In this document: in pieces, positions 52,200 to 62,484 of the stretch | How positions within the stretch are numbered: the first letter of the stretch is position 1 | How the letters are laid out: every line of letters starts with the position of its first letter | The notes under the pieces: model-generated | Told to the model about the DNA's origin: nothing | Database searches by the model: none | Seen by the model: only the letters and a program-made list of their open reading frames with translations | Position numbers and translations under genes: made by a program | Source of the DNA: Chondrus crispus | Lineage: Eukaryota > Rhodophyta > Florideophyceae > Gigartinales > Gigartinaceae | Reading direction: 5' to 3' | Length of the DNA: 64,000 nucleotides | Assembly (NCBI RefSeq): GCF_000350225.1 | Contig: NW_005179323.1 | Coordinates: 1-64,000 of the forward strand

Positions 52200-54421
52200 T
52201 CACGGCACGAGAGATGCCGTGGAAGTACCCGAAACGCGCTGCCTTTTCCTCACCTGCGCACCGAGTCCGCCCGGGGTAATCGTTTCGTGAATGTCATCTT
52301 CTAGCTCAGCAATGGATGCTCTCGGCGGTCCCAGTGATGGATGCGGTTCGCCTTCTTGGGCAGTGCCGCCGGCTTCCTCTTCGGCCTGCTCACAACTCGA
52401 TTCCTCTGATAGTCTCCGAATATGCCCGCCCCCTGCCTCCTTCTTCTTCTTCTTCTTCAAGTCCTTGACGAGCATCTGAATCCGACATTTTCGGATCGTC
52501 ATACACACCAAGTGGCATGCGGCAGGACGGTCGAGCCGTACAGCACTGTCTGGACTCATGACTTCCTTCGCTGCAAGAAGACTAAATTCCTCTAAATGCA
52601 GCTGCGCAGTCATGGCTACGAGTGATTCATTCGATTGATCACACATCGACTTGACAGCTGGCATGATGATCCCTTCTTCCGTCTTTTCAAGAATGGATGC
52701 CAGAGGTACCTCATGACACGCTGTTTGGTGGAACATGTCCTGATCCTGACACGGTAGAAAATGGCAGAACGTCAAGTCTTCGGGCATAGCAGGGATGCGT
52801 CCCCCATGCCCACCGCGGATTTTATTCTCAATGTGGTTGGCGAGAGGGCCGGTGCACGTCAGCTTTTCGATATTCTCAAATGCCACGCTCACATCTTGCA
52901 GGGCCTTAAGCGTTCGATCTGGAGGCTTCATTTTTAATGCAGGAGAGGGAGCAGCACGCGAGTTAGACCAGTACTGCGCTAAAACGCTGATGGCTCCGAG
53001 GGAGGGTGCAGTTGCATCAATGTTCACGTGTTCTGTGAACATTTCATACCCCAGGGCCACATCCTTGTCACGGTCCGCAATATTTGAGTTTCCTAGGCGC
53101 CGTTTTTTTGCATAGTTCTTCGACGATTCTTCTTGCGCTTCTCCATCGCAGTGTACACCGCATGCAGTGTCTGTGAGTATTTCACGCATGCGATGTGAAG
53201 GAAGCGGCCGACAAGAAAGTCTGCGAGATCCCATTGCGGAAGCAGTTTTTCTCCGGCACTGCCCTTTGCGCTGCATCTGTGGTGCACAAACATAATAGCA
53301 CCGACGACGTTCCTCATTTCCTCGGCGGATACACTCCGCTTCTGCTGCATGAAGGATTCAGCGGATTCCCAAAGGAGCATTCGTCGCACAGAGTCTGTCC
53401 CCATTTTTAAATCGTTTCCGAGAAGAGTCCACAAGGTTTTGATGAGGAGAGCAAAGAAGCGTTCCTTTTCTAGCTCTAGCACAGGGCGGCGTCGGTCGGG
53501 AGTTTCAACCAAGTAATGACACGAGAGCCCCTGCACAAACTTGTTCACCACAGTAGCTTCTTTATGCATGACGCATACTTTTCTGTTAGCAAGAAAGACA
53601 CAGTAATGAAAGAAAGGGCGAATAGCTTGATTTCCGTTGCACAACATGGCAAGATTCATAGCTAATCTGAAATGAGCCTCAGGATCACTTGGGCTGAAAA
53701 CCTGGAGCATCTGGGCGGCATTTTTTGCGGTGTCATGATCCATCGTATACCGCCAGCAGTCTGACAGATACATGAGCATACGATTCAGGGCGGCACGTAT
53801 CCTTTGATGATGATTGCGCTTGCCAACACTCTGCATCGCGTTTTCCGCGAGCATATCCGCAATTTCGAGAAACGCGGCTATGGGTGCTTTCAGCATGGTA
53901 ATGATAGCTTTCTTTACCCAAGCAGTATGCTCATGAGGCACAGAGCGTTTGTTGAGCACCTGGCGTAGACGAGTGACGTGCCTCGCAGCGGCGAGGGGGA
54001 ACATCTGCTCGATCTCGTAGGCGAGGTCACGAGACGGGGCCTGACGCGCCGTTTTGCAGCGCTGAAAGTAGTCGGAGATCGGGTGGCCGGCGACAGCGAG
54101 ACGTATAACGGCGAGCTCGGAGTCTAGGTATATAGATTGCAGAGGGCGAAACGCCTTCCAGTCGGCTTCTGCGTTGCGAGCGGAGAAGGAGGTGGAGCCG
54201 GCGATGGCGCCGCACGGGGTTGTGGGAAGCCTGCCGCGACTCGCACGTCGGTGGGAGACAGCAGCTTCCATGTCAGGGATAGAGGGTTTTTTTGGTGCAG
54301 CTTCCATGTCAGGGATGGAGGGTTTTTTTGGTGCGGGGAGGATCGGCAATCGCGCCGATAGGGATTCAACCCATGGGAATGCTGGAGTGGCGGCGCGTTG
54401 GGTGAAGACGTGGCGTCCCAA
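52200..54421 (-). CDS. EST1/SMG7-like TPR protein, frame broken at an A run
   Basis: The first frame (54421-53093) holds helical repeats with the features of the EST1/SMG5-7 fold: a helical N-terminal half, ALNRMLMYLSDCWRYT (compare the LGDL.RY motif) and AAQMLQVFSPSDPEAHFRLAMN, followed by the paired helices around RPFFHYCVFLANR. The second frame (to 52200) continues with LGYEMFTEHVN and PEDLTFCHFLP, similar to the PED.E..GF.PL segment that closes the domain, then a charged tail. EST1/SMG7 proteins bind phosphorylated UPF1 in nonsense-mediated decay or act at telomeres. The frames meet in a run of seven A on the coding strand (53103-53109); eight would make one protein of about 720 residues. 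The start is uncertain: the frame extends upstream without an ATG, and a 36-bp exact-unit duplication lies near the N-terminus. Confidence 0.55.
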
Positions 54422-55637
54422 TGATGCAGGAGACGGAGATGGAGGGGTGATACACTGTGCGTTTACAGTAAGTGACTATTTTCGTTCATACAGCTTTCGG
54501 TGTAAGGTTTTTTAATTCAAGTACAGTCTTATGACAATGCAGGTCGTGCAGGGTTTCCATTCCTTTTCTTCACGCTCTTTTCATTGCAGTGCCCATTCAC
54601 AGTCGTAAACGCCAGTGCGAACGCCAAAGAACGTCCCTTGCGCTGACATCCCTCTACGTTGTCTGAGAGTGCGCTCTTTGCATACGGGTAAAGCCCCCTC
54701 CCCCCCTCTGCGAAGGAGTGCCTTCTCTATGATATTGTTTCGTCGTTGTCCCCTTTAGTCAAGCGTTCAATCATTCACTCGTCGTTTATGATCCAGCAAG
54801 TTGCTTGATCATAAACGATGGGTGACATTTGTTCTCGTTAGACCACGAGTAAATACACGTACCCTGTAGCTGCTCGCACTCCTTTCGCGGCGCCAGCTGT
54901 ATCCTCAATCGCGCTACTCGCCAGTCATTTCCTGTCTGCTCGACCTCATCCGACCTCAACCCATCCGATTTGACGGAAAACAACCCCCACTCCGCGAAAG
55001 AGTACCTTTTTCATAATAATGTTTTGTCGTTGTCCCCTTTACAGTACTCAAGCGATGCTTGATCATAAGCGATGGGTGAAATTTGTTCACCCATCGCCAC
55101 ACAGTATCGCATTTTCTCTGTGTGTAACGGTTAATGGAATACGGTTTCTGATGATCTGGTGGCGCTACACGGCTGGGAATGGGAGTAGTGTACCGTCGGG
55201 TAAAGACAGATCATGCGGATCACGTACTAATGTTACGGTGGCCAGCTCGTGCGGCCACGACGATGAGCGATCAAAGTTTACAAGCGTGGCATCTGCTGGC
55301 TCCATCGCGGCAACAAGTCGCGTGCTGCTTTATTTTCTCACTACAAGTCGTGTATCTGTAGCATGACGGTGGCTGGGTGACTTCTGAGACTGCTGTGGGT
55401 GCACAATCCCACTGCTTTCAAAAATGCCCGCCCTTTTCCCTGGCGACCCCGACCAGCTCTGCGGCCTTTCACTGCATTAATCCCGCGTGTACTCTATATG
55501 CCCTACCACTTGCAGCTCCTTATCCTTTGTACTTTAACGCCGTTCCACCACCACCACCCCCCCTCACACCCCCTGATCCACTTTCCGGCCCGTCTCCACA
55601 CCAACTTTTTTCCCATCATCCCGCACATTACTTGAAC
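54422..55637. other. Spacer between EST1-like gene and Crypton, with direct repeats and a hairpin
   Basis: Two related segments (about 54710-54850 and 55000-55100) share TCGTTGTCCCCTTTA and GATCATAA-CGATGGGTGA. The first contains an inverted repeat CGTTTATGATC...GATCATAAACG around a 13-base loop (about 54783-54818). 55540-55640 is C-rich. These may be Crypton flanks or an unrelated MITE. Confidence 0.45.
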
Positions 55638-57548
55638 ATGGGTCGCAAAAGAGAGGCTGCGAATGGATCGGAAAGTGCCCAGCTCACATCCGAAGGGAAA
55701 AAGCTTCGCAAAAAAAACAAAAAGGCAAAAAACGCCACAAACAAAAACCGTGTGGAACGCACGGCAGAGGACGTTACACCCCACGCACAGAGCTCCTGTC
55801 AACCGGACCTGTGTTCTCCAGTCACACCTCTCCAGCCAGAAGCCCTGCGTCACAGTGCAGCCACCATTCCCCCCCCTCCCTTATTTGCGGACGACAGCCC
55901 CGTGTGTTCCGAAAATGACGATGACAACACGCAGAAAGGCCCCCCCCGGTTCAAAACGGCACGAATTGACATAGAGGCGGTTCAGAGGCAACATTCAGAT
56001 GTCTTGGCCGCAAGAGTCTCGCGCGTGCGTCCTCAAATGCGACCCGTCGGTGTCAGTGGAGGCCGCAATCGCCGTAGAAAGGGCGCACCCATGTCAGGAA
56101 CAATTGGAGCTTTAGATTTGTCAACTGAAGATGCCTGGGCTTGCACTCTCCACAGCCTGGTACGGTGTGATCCGAATTTCTTCTCATCGCAGGAAGCCAC
56201 CCTCCAGACACAGACAGTAGTTGGACAAGGCCGTCCCGCCTACAAATCAGTGCCAGTCTCTGAAAAAAATAATGACGACCTCGCTGAAATATTCCATTTG
56301 GAGTATGAGCCAAAAATTGCAGGAGGCGGTTAGAATGGTTCCTGGAAGCAAGTGTGCATGGCGGCAGGGCAGTTGCTGCGCTTGGCCGTCATGTGTCAAA
56401 AGGTTGAGGTTGAATCGATGTGGGAGTCCGGCGTGCTCTTCACGACTATTTGCGACCGGAGCACAGTAGAACTACTAGTTTCGCACTACCGCATTCGTAC
56501 TGTATGTACAACTGTCATGACGAAAGTTTTCTGCCTGAAGAAAGTGGCGGAGCACGCAAAAATTTACTTTGAGGGGAGGGACGCAATCTTGGGAGCTGAT
56601 GCTGAACGTTCGCGGATACATCTCCGCGCGATATACAACGTGCAAAAGGCATTGGGACGCCAAAGGACGACAGATCGCCAAGTGATTGATGACAGAGTAG
56701 AGCGCGCCGCTTTATTTTGGCCCGACGACTTTCGGAGATGTAAGCAAAGAATTCGAAAGTCCCTGGACGATATCATGACGTCATTCGACGATTTCCGGGC
56801 GGATGTAGGTGAGGATTCCGCCACAGAGACAATGTTTGCAGATGGCCGCCTCAAAAACAAATGGTGCATTAACATTATCAACGTTTTGGTCCTGACCGGC
56901 GGTGGACAGCGTCCGCAAGTATATACCCAACTGCAGGTTCCCTCAGACAGCGACCTGGTTGACATGTCGGAGATGGCGAGAGTTAAAGGGTTTCTGGAAT
57001 TGCGCACTGTGCGGGAGAAGACTCGCCGCAGCCTGGCGATGCCCTATGTTCTTTTTCCTGGGTACATATTGCCGTATATTAAGTTTCACTGTGCTGTTGT
57101 CCGTCCTCAAATTTTGAAGGCCGCACGCCTTGACGAGAGCGACATGTCGAACAAACCCCTCATTGTCCATTCGGAGAGTGGTGTCGAGTTGCGTTCTCCC
57201 CAAATTACCAAGACATTCAAGCGGTTTTTGAGTGTCTCTGAGCCTACGTTGGTGGATTGCACTGTTATGACCCTGCGAAGTAGCTATGGCACCATGATGA
57301 TGAAGTCGTTTCGCGAAAAGAAAATCTTTCCAACTCTCACCGAAGCTGCTTTCCTCGACATTATGGCGCAGCAAATGAACACCAGCGCCGAACAGTTGCG
57401 ATCGACTTACGTCGGTATTGACCATACCGATTACGTGGACACGGCAAGGAGTCTAGTCGGCGCACTTGCCGTAGCCACTGGTGCTGCCGACGTGGAGGAT
57501 CACGCGAAAAAGGGAGATGACCATGACATCTCCGGTTTTTTTGCGTAG
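55638..57548 (+). pseudogene. Crypton-type tyrosine recombinase
   Basis: ATG at 55638 (MGRKREAANGS) opens a basic, low-complexity N-terminus. A TAG interrupts at 56331-56333, and the same frame then runs to 57548. Around the TAG the neighbouring frame reads KLQEAVRMVPGSK, so two compensating indels are likely, the first in the five A at 56312-56316. The C-terminal half has the tyrosine-recombinase pattern: GGGQRPQVY (first Arg), VMTLRSSYGTMMM (the H-x-x-R box, with the His replaced) and RSTYVGIDHTDY, which offers the nucleophilic Tyr. Cryptons are DNA transposons of fungi, oomycetes, algae and animals that move by such recombinases. Apart from the stop the frame is well kept. Just after its end begins a triplicated 811-bp unit. 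Confidence 0.65.
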
Positions 57549-59958
57549 CATTCCCCAAAAAAAATACTGCACACGAACGGTGTGTGCAGATCGCCAGCGC
57601 GGACAACGAGGTAGGTTGGATGGTGAGCTGGAAATAAAGTAATCGTCGTAAGGTTTTAGGTCTACTAGGGCTTTGGCTTCGCTTGTTATATAGACATCCG
57701 GAAACAGTACCCGAAATACCGCAAGCCTGTGATTGGCATCGTGTATAATACAATGCCGTTCATGACACGCAACACATATGTTGTCCTCAGTTTCGTACAG
57801 TAGTGTAGAACGGTTTCTCAAATGACTTGCTACGCATTCTGCTCCGCTGTTTTCGTCCTACTGGACATGAGAATTTCCCACAACGTGTGCGCCTTCGCCT
57901 CCCTCCTCCTTTTCAGAACTCCGTTCTGCAAGACAGCGTAAAAAATTGACTGAAAACTGAGACAGACTGACAGACAGAAATGAAAGTGCTGCAGCGGCGT
58001 CGTCGTCGTCTCTACGAGCAAAAAAAGTCGGCCAAACACGCGACGAGCAGTCGCTTGATGGGTTGCTTGATAATCTCGATCTGGTTGTCATTCAGCTGTT
58101 CCAGGCGAAGGCTTTCTACAGAAAGCTTCGCTCAGGCCCACGGAAGAGGGCATGTTTTCCTCTTCATCACTTATCACGATGAAAATTTCTGCGCGGCGGC
58201 GACGACTGCGAGGACGGCCCTCCTCGTCTTGGCTCTCCATCGCAGATGCCTTCCTCTGGAATGGGGCCTTTGTATTTTGTCTTCTCAGTTTCTTCTCCTT
58301 CTCGCTTCTGTAACACTGTAGCATATCTCCCGGTGATGCTTCTCCGGGGTTTTCGCGTAGCATTCCCCAAAAAAATACTGCACACGAACAGCGTGTGCAG
58401 CTCGCCAGCGCGGACAACGAGGTAGGTTGGATGGTGAGCTGGAAATAAAGTAATCGTCGTAAGGTTTTAGGTCTACTAGGGCTTTGGCTTCGCTTGTTAT
58501 ATAGACATCCGGAAACAGTACCCGAAATACCGCAAGCCTGTGATTGGCATCGTGTATAATACAATGCCGTTCATGACACGCAACACATATGTTGTCCTCA
58601 GTTTCGTACAGTAGTGTAGAACAGTTTCTCAAATGACTTGCTACGCATTCTGCTCCGCTGTTTTCGTCCTATTGGACATGAGAATTTCCCACAACGTGTG
58701 CGCCTTCGCCTCCCTCCTCCTTTTCAGAACTCCGTTCTGCAAGACAGCGTAAAAAATTGACTGAAAACTGAGACAGACTGACAGACAGAAATGAAAGTGC
58801 TGCAGCGGCGTCGTCGTCGTCTCTACGAGCAAAAAAAGTCGGCCAAACACGCGACGAGCAGTCGCTTGATGGGTTGCTTGATAATCTCGATCTGGTTGTC
58901 ATTCAGCTGTTCCAGGCGAAGGCTTTCTACAGAAAGCTTCGCTCAGGCCCACGGAAGAGGGCATGTTTTCCTCTTCATCACTTATCACGATGAAAATTTC
59001 TGCGCGGCGGCGACGACTGCGAGGACGGCCCTCCTCGTCTTGGCTCTCCATCGCAGATGCCTTCCTCTGGAATGGGGCCTTTGTATTTTGTCTTCTCAGT
59101 TTCTTCTCCTTCTCGCTTCTGTAACACTGTAGCATATCTCCCGGTGATGCTTCTCCGGGGTTTTCGCGTAGCATTCCCCAAAAAAATACTGCACACGAAC
59201 AGCGTGTGCAGCTCGCCAGCGCGGACAACGAGGTAGGTTGGATGGTGAGCTGGAAATAAAGTAATCGTCGTAAGGTTTTAGGTCTACTAGGGCTTTGGCT
59301 TCGCTTGTTATATAGACATCCGGAAACAGTACCCGAAATACCGCAAGCCTGTGATTGGCATCGTGTACAATACAATGCCGTTCATGACACGCAACACATA
59401 TGTTGTCCTCAGTTTCGTACAGTAGTGTAGAACAGTTTCTCAAATGACTTGCTACGAATTCTGCTCCGCTGTTTTCGTCCTACTGGACATGGGAATTTCC
59501 CACAACGTGTGCGCCTTCGCCTCCCTCGTCCTTTTCAGAACTCGGTTCTGCAAGACAGCGTAAAAAATTGACTGAAAACTGAGTGAGACAGACAGATATG
59601 AAAGTGCTGCAGCGGCGTCGTCGTCGTCTCCACGAGCAAAAAAAAGCGGGCAAACGCGCGAAGAGCAATCGCTTGATGGGTCGCTTGATAATCTCGATCT
59701 GGTTGTCATTCAGGTGTTCCAAGCGAAGGCTTTCTACGGAAAGCTTTGCTCACGCCCACGGAAGAGGGCGTGTTTTCCTCTTCATCACTTATCACGATGA
59801 CAATTTCTGCGCCGCGGCGACGACTGCGAGGAAGGCCCTCCTCGTCTTGGCTCGCCATCGCAGATGCCTTCCTCTGGAATGGGGCCTTTGCATTTTGTCT
59901 TCTCAGTTTCTTCTCCTTCTCGCTTCTGTAACACTGTAGCATATCTCCCGGTGATGCT
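57543..59958 (-). repeat. Three tandem copies of an ~811-bp unit
   Basis: Unit starts at 57543, 58355 and 59166 (each at GCGTAGCATTCCCC). Copies 1 and 2 are nearly identical; copy 3 is more diverged and ends where unique sequence joins at 59958. On the minus strand each unit encodes two open segments. One is a ~95-residue piece with CVACHERHC and a hydrophilic end; the other is a basic piece with a SUMO-interacting-motif-like I(F/V)IVISDEEE. The copies therefore look like duplicated 3' parts of the gene whose intact upstream portion lies at 59706-60833. Confidence 0.75.
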
Positions 59959-60833
59959 ACTCGACCAATGTAAGTCTGACCAAATGTTGTGGGATTGGGC
60001 AGTTGCCATTTGCCGGTTGGTTCTACTCGCAGTATGATGAGTGGTTGCCGGACTATGGAGCAAAGTTTTTCAGTATAGAAAGAACGTGGGGGATACCGCA
60101 CTCCATGGACCACCACGTCTTTGGGAGCGCCACGACGACCTCGAAAGATCGCTACGATCCGATCAAAGAAAGCCTGCTGTCTCTCGATGATGTCGTTGAC
60201 AGTATCCTCCAAAAATTTGTTCAGCCCCTCCGGATCTGTCTGGGACAACCCTGACTGTGCCGAAAGAATAATATCTTCAACGTGGAGATTTGGCACTGTG
60301 TACAGTGGGATGGGGACATGCTTGACGAGTTGTTCTTTGTGTATCTCGAGTAAAATTGCATGCTTCTGCTTGCCCTCTCTCGCGGACAGTGAAGTGGCAA
60401 CTGTGGAGCCTGGTTGCACGATTACTGGTTTCGATCGCCTGACGTCTGGCGCGGGCGGGCGGGTGGGCGGGCGAGCGGGCGGGCGGGCGAAGGCGAAGGG
60501 CGAGCGAGCGATGAGGAGAACGGGCAACGACGGCAACGGCGATGCGACGACGACGACGATGACGGGGGCGGGTGGGGCGGGGTGGGGCGGGGGGCGCGGC
60601 GCGGTGAGGCGGGACGGGACGGGACGGTGGGGTGCGGGGTGATGTGCGGACAGCGGGCGGGGGCGGCAGCGGCGGGTGGGTGGGTGACAATAAAAAATAA
60701 AAAATAAAAAAAGAAGAAATTGAGTATTGAAGCGGAAGAGCTGATTGCAGTACACCCCACACCGTACAGGTTTGTTTTCACCCTTTCCGCAATGGTGTAA
60801 ATTGCGCATCAAGCGCTGTTTCCAGTTGATCAT
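59706..60833 (-). CDS. Unrecognised protein with SUMO-interaction-like motif
   Basis: An open frame from ATG at 60833 to 59706, 375 residues. The N-terminal ~135 residues come from a G-rich (plus strand) low-complexity block and read as Pro/Arg/Ala runs; they may be untranslated or an intron. From VIVQPGSTVATSL on, composition is normal: HAILLEIHKEQLVKHVPIPL, then EDTVNDIIERQQAFFDRIVA (helical) and GVRYPPRSF. The C-terminal ~75 residues enter the tandem unit and carry SRRRGAEIVIVISDEEE, which fits a hydrophobic-then-acidic SUMO-interacting motif. No enzyme motif. The further segment with CVACHERHC, present in all three tandem copies, may be a downstream exon. I do not recognise the family. 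Exon limits are uncertain. Confidence 0.4.
   Translation of the reverse strand: MINWKQRLMRNLHHCGKGENKPVRCGVYCNQLFRFNTQFLLFLFFIFYCHPPTRRCRPRPLSAHHPAPHRPVPSRLTAPRPPPHPAPPAPVIVVVVASPLPSLPVLLIARSPFAFARPPARPPTRPPAPDVRRSKPVIVQPGSTVATSLSAREGKQKHAILLEIHKEQLVKHVPIPLYTVPNLHVEDIILSAQSGLSQTDPEGLNKFLEDTVNDIIERQQAFFDRIVAIFRGRRGAPKDVVVHGVRYPPRSFYTEKLCSIVRQPLIILRVEPTGKWQLPNPTTFGQTYIGRVASPGDMLQCYRSEKEKKLRRQNAKAPFQRKASAMASQDEEGLPRSRRRGAEIVIVISDEEENTPSSVGVSKAFRRKPSLGTPE
60440..60690 (+). other. G-rich low-complexity block with G-quadruplex potential
   Basis: Runs of GGGCGGGCGGG, GGGGCGGGGTGGGGCGGGG and GGGACGGGACGGGACGG on the plus strand, ending in an A-rich tail (AATAAAAAATAAAAAAT). At least four G-runs of three or more occur within short distances, which satisfies simple quadruplex rules. 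Confidence 0.6.
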
Positions 60834-61139
60834 ACAGTAGAAATTAGTAAATTAATCTCGTAACGCCGTCAGAAACTTATGACAAAACAACATCTGCGCA
60901 ACTTACAGAAAGAAAGCTTACTCTAAACCACACCGTCGTTACGTGGCACACTCCCCGCTTCAGTCAGTCAACTTGCTCCTGACAGGGCCCCCACAATCGG
61001 ACTCGGACCGGACTTAGAATCGAACTCGCAACCACAGACACTGTCAGCCACTAACTCGGACAACTGGGACACTGGGACCACAAACTGCACTGCTTACACT
61101 GGATTGGATTTCACCGCCGTCCCCATAGGTATTTATTGT
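60834..61139. other. Spacer
   Basis: No gene seen. Several CACACTGT/CACTG/GACAC-type short motifs and CACAGACACTGTC occur near 61030, without clear periodicity. Confidence 0.35.
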
Positions 61140-61680
61140 CGCCATCCCCGTAGCCTAAGCCCATTCGTACAACCTAAGCCCACCAGCCTAAGCCCAGCAA
61201 CAACAACCTAAGCCCACTTCCCAACCTAAGCCCACAACCCTCAGCCCACAACCATAACCTAAGCCCACCTCCCAACCTAAGCCCACCAGCCTAAGCCCAC
61301 CCCCTCACCAAAGTACCGAAGCATCCTAAGTCCATAAGTACACAAAAGTAAACCTAAGTACATCATCCCTACCTAAGCACGTAAGCACGTAAGCACTTCA
61401 GCACCTAAGCATGTAAGCACGTAATCACGTAAGCACGTAATCACGTAATCACGTAATCACGTAAGAACGTAATCACGTAATCTCCTCAGCACATAATCAC
61501 ATAATCACGTAATCACCTAAGCACATAATCACATAATCACATAACCCCCTAATCCACCCAAGCACCTAAGCACCTAAGCTACTAACCCTCCTAATCTCCT
61601 AACCACTCCTCACCACCCCTAACCCTCCTAACCCTCCTAACCACCCCTAAGTACCTAATGCCCTAATCTATAGTATATAC
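61140..61680. repeat. G-poor degenerate satellite built on CCTAAGCCC, GTAATCAC and CCTAACC
   Basis: Three blended zones: CCTAAGCCCA-type units of 9-19 bp (61145-61310), 8-bp units of GTAAGCAC/GTAATCAC (61375-61530), and CCTAACC/CCTCCTAACC units (61560-61660). Nearly every unit keeps a TAA core and the plus strand has very little G. Confidence 0.7.
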
Positions 61681-62484
61681 GTCCTCTTCCCCCTCTGTTC
61701 GGACATGGGAATAGATGGTCCCTACATCCTTATATCAACATGCGTAAACCTGTGATTCCGCCTAATCCCATTAATTCCCTAAACGGACAGGGATAGTCGT
61801 AAGAGGGCGGGCGCGTTGGAGGAGGGGCAACAGGAGTACGGAAGGGGAGCGGTGTGGTTCCAGAGAACGTGCGGATGAGATTGTCTCATACAGTATGTGG
61901 TCATTCAGGGCGGGGGAAGGAGTGGAACGGATAGAGTAAGTGAGATCAGTAGTGAACCAATAGACGCGCGGTACGAGGAGCGCCAGCCAGTAGATGCGCG
62001 TCGGGATTCAGGGGCGTGAATAGGGGAACCGCGAATGATATCGTGACAGCGACGAACGGGATCAATGACGCGACATGACAGCGAGGATGACGTCCATCCG
62101 GCCAACCGTTGCGGTCGGATGCATGTCGGCAATTTTCGACGTCCATCCGGTATGATAAAATAATCAAATTTGGCCCTGTGCGCATTGAAATTTTTCCAGA
62201 TTTTTTTCTAGCCAATGCGCACTCCGTCAGACCGAAGTAAATTTGCGCTTAATTTCAGCCCACCTGAACGCGCGTCTGTTCGGACATGGGTATAGAGCCT
62301 GCCTTTAAATCCCCATGTAGACGCTCTTGAACCCCTTCTTTTCCGCTGTCCCTGACTTCCCAAATAGAAAATATCTTTTACAGGACACCCTCACCGGTAA
62401 GGCGCGAGGTTTACTCTCCGCTGCGCGCAGGGTCTACTTTTACAACAAGTACTACCAACTTTTCAAGGCATTCCTACTTCGACC
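61681..62484. other. Spacer before the oxygenase-like gene
   Basis: No supported gene. A short direct repeat, CTGTTCGGACATGGG, occurs at about 61696 and 62276. It probably includes the 3' untranslated region of the gene at 62485. Confidence 0.4.

Noticed and set aside
60277-60781. Pro/Arg/Gly-rich frames over the G-rich block
   Set aside because: Low-complexity translation of simple-sequence DNA.
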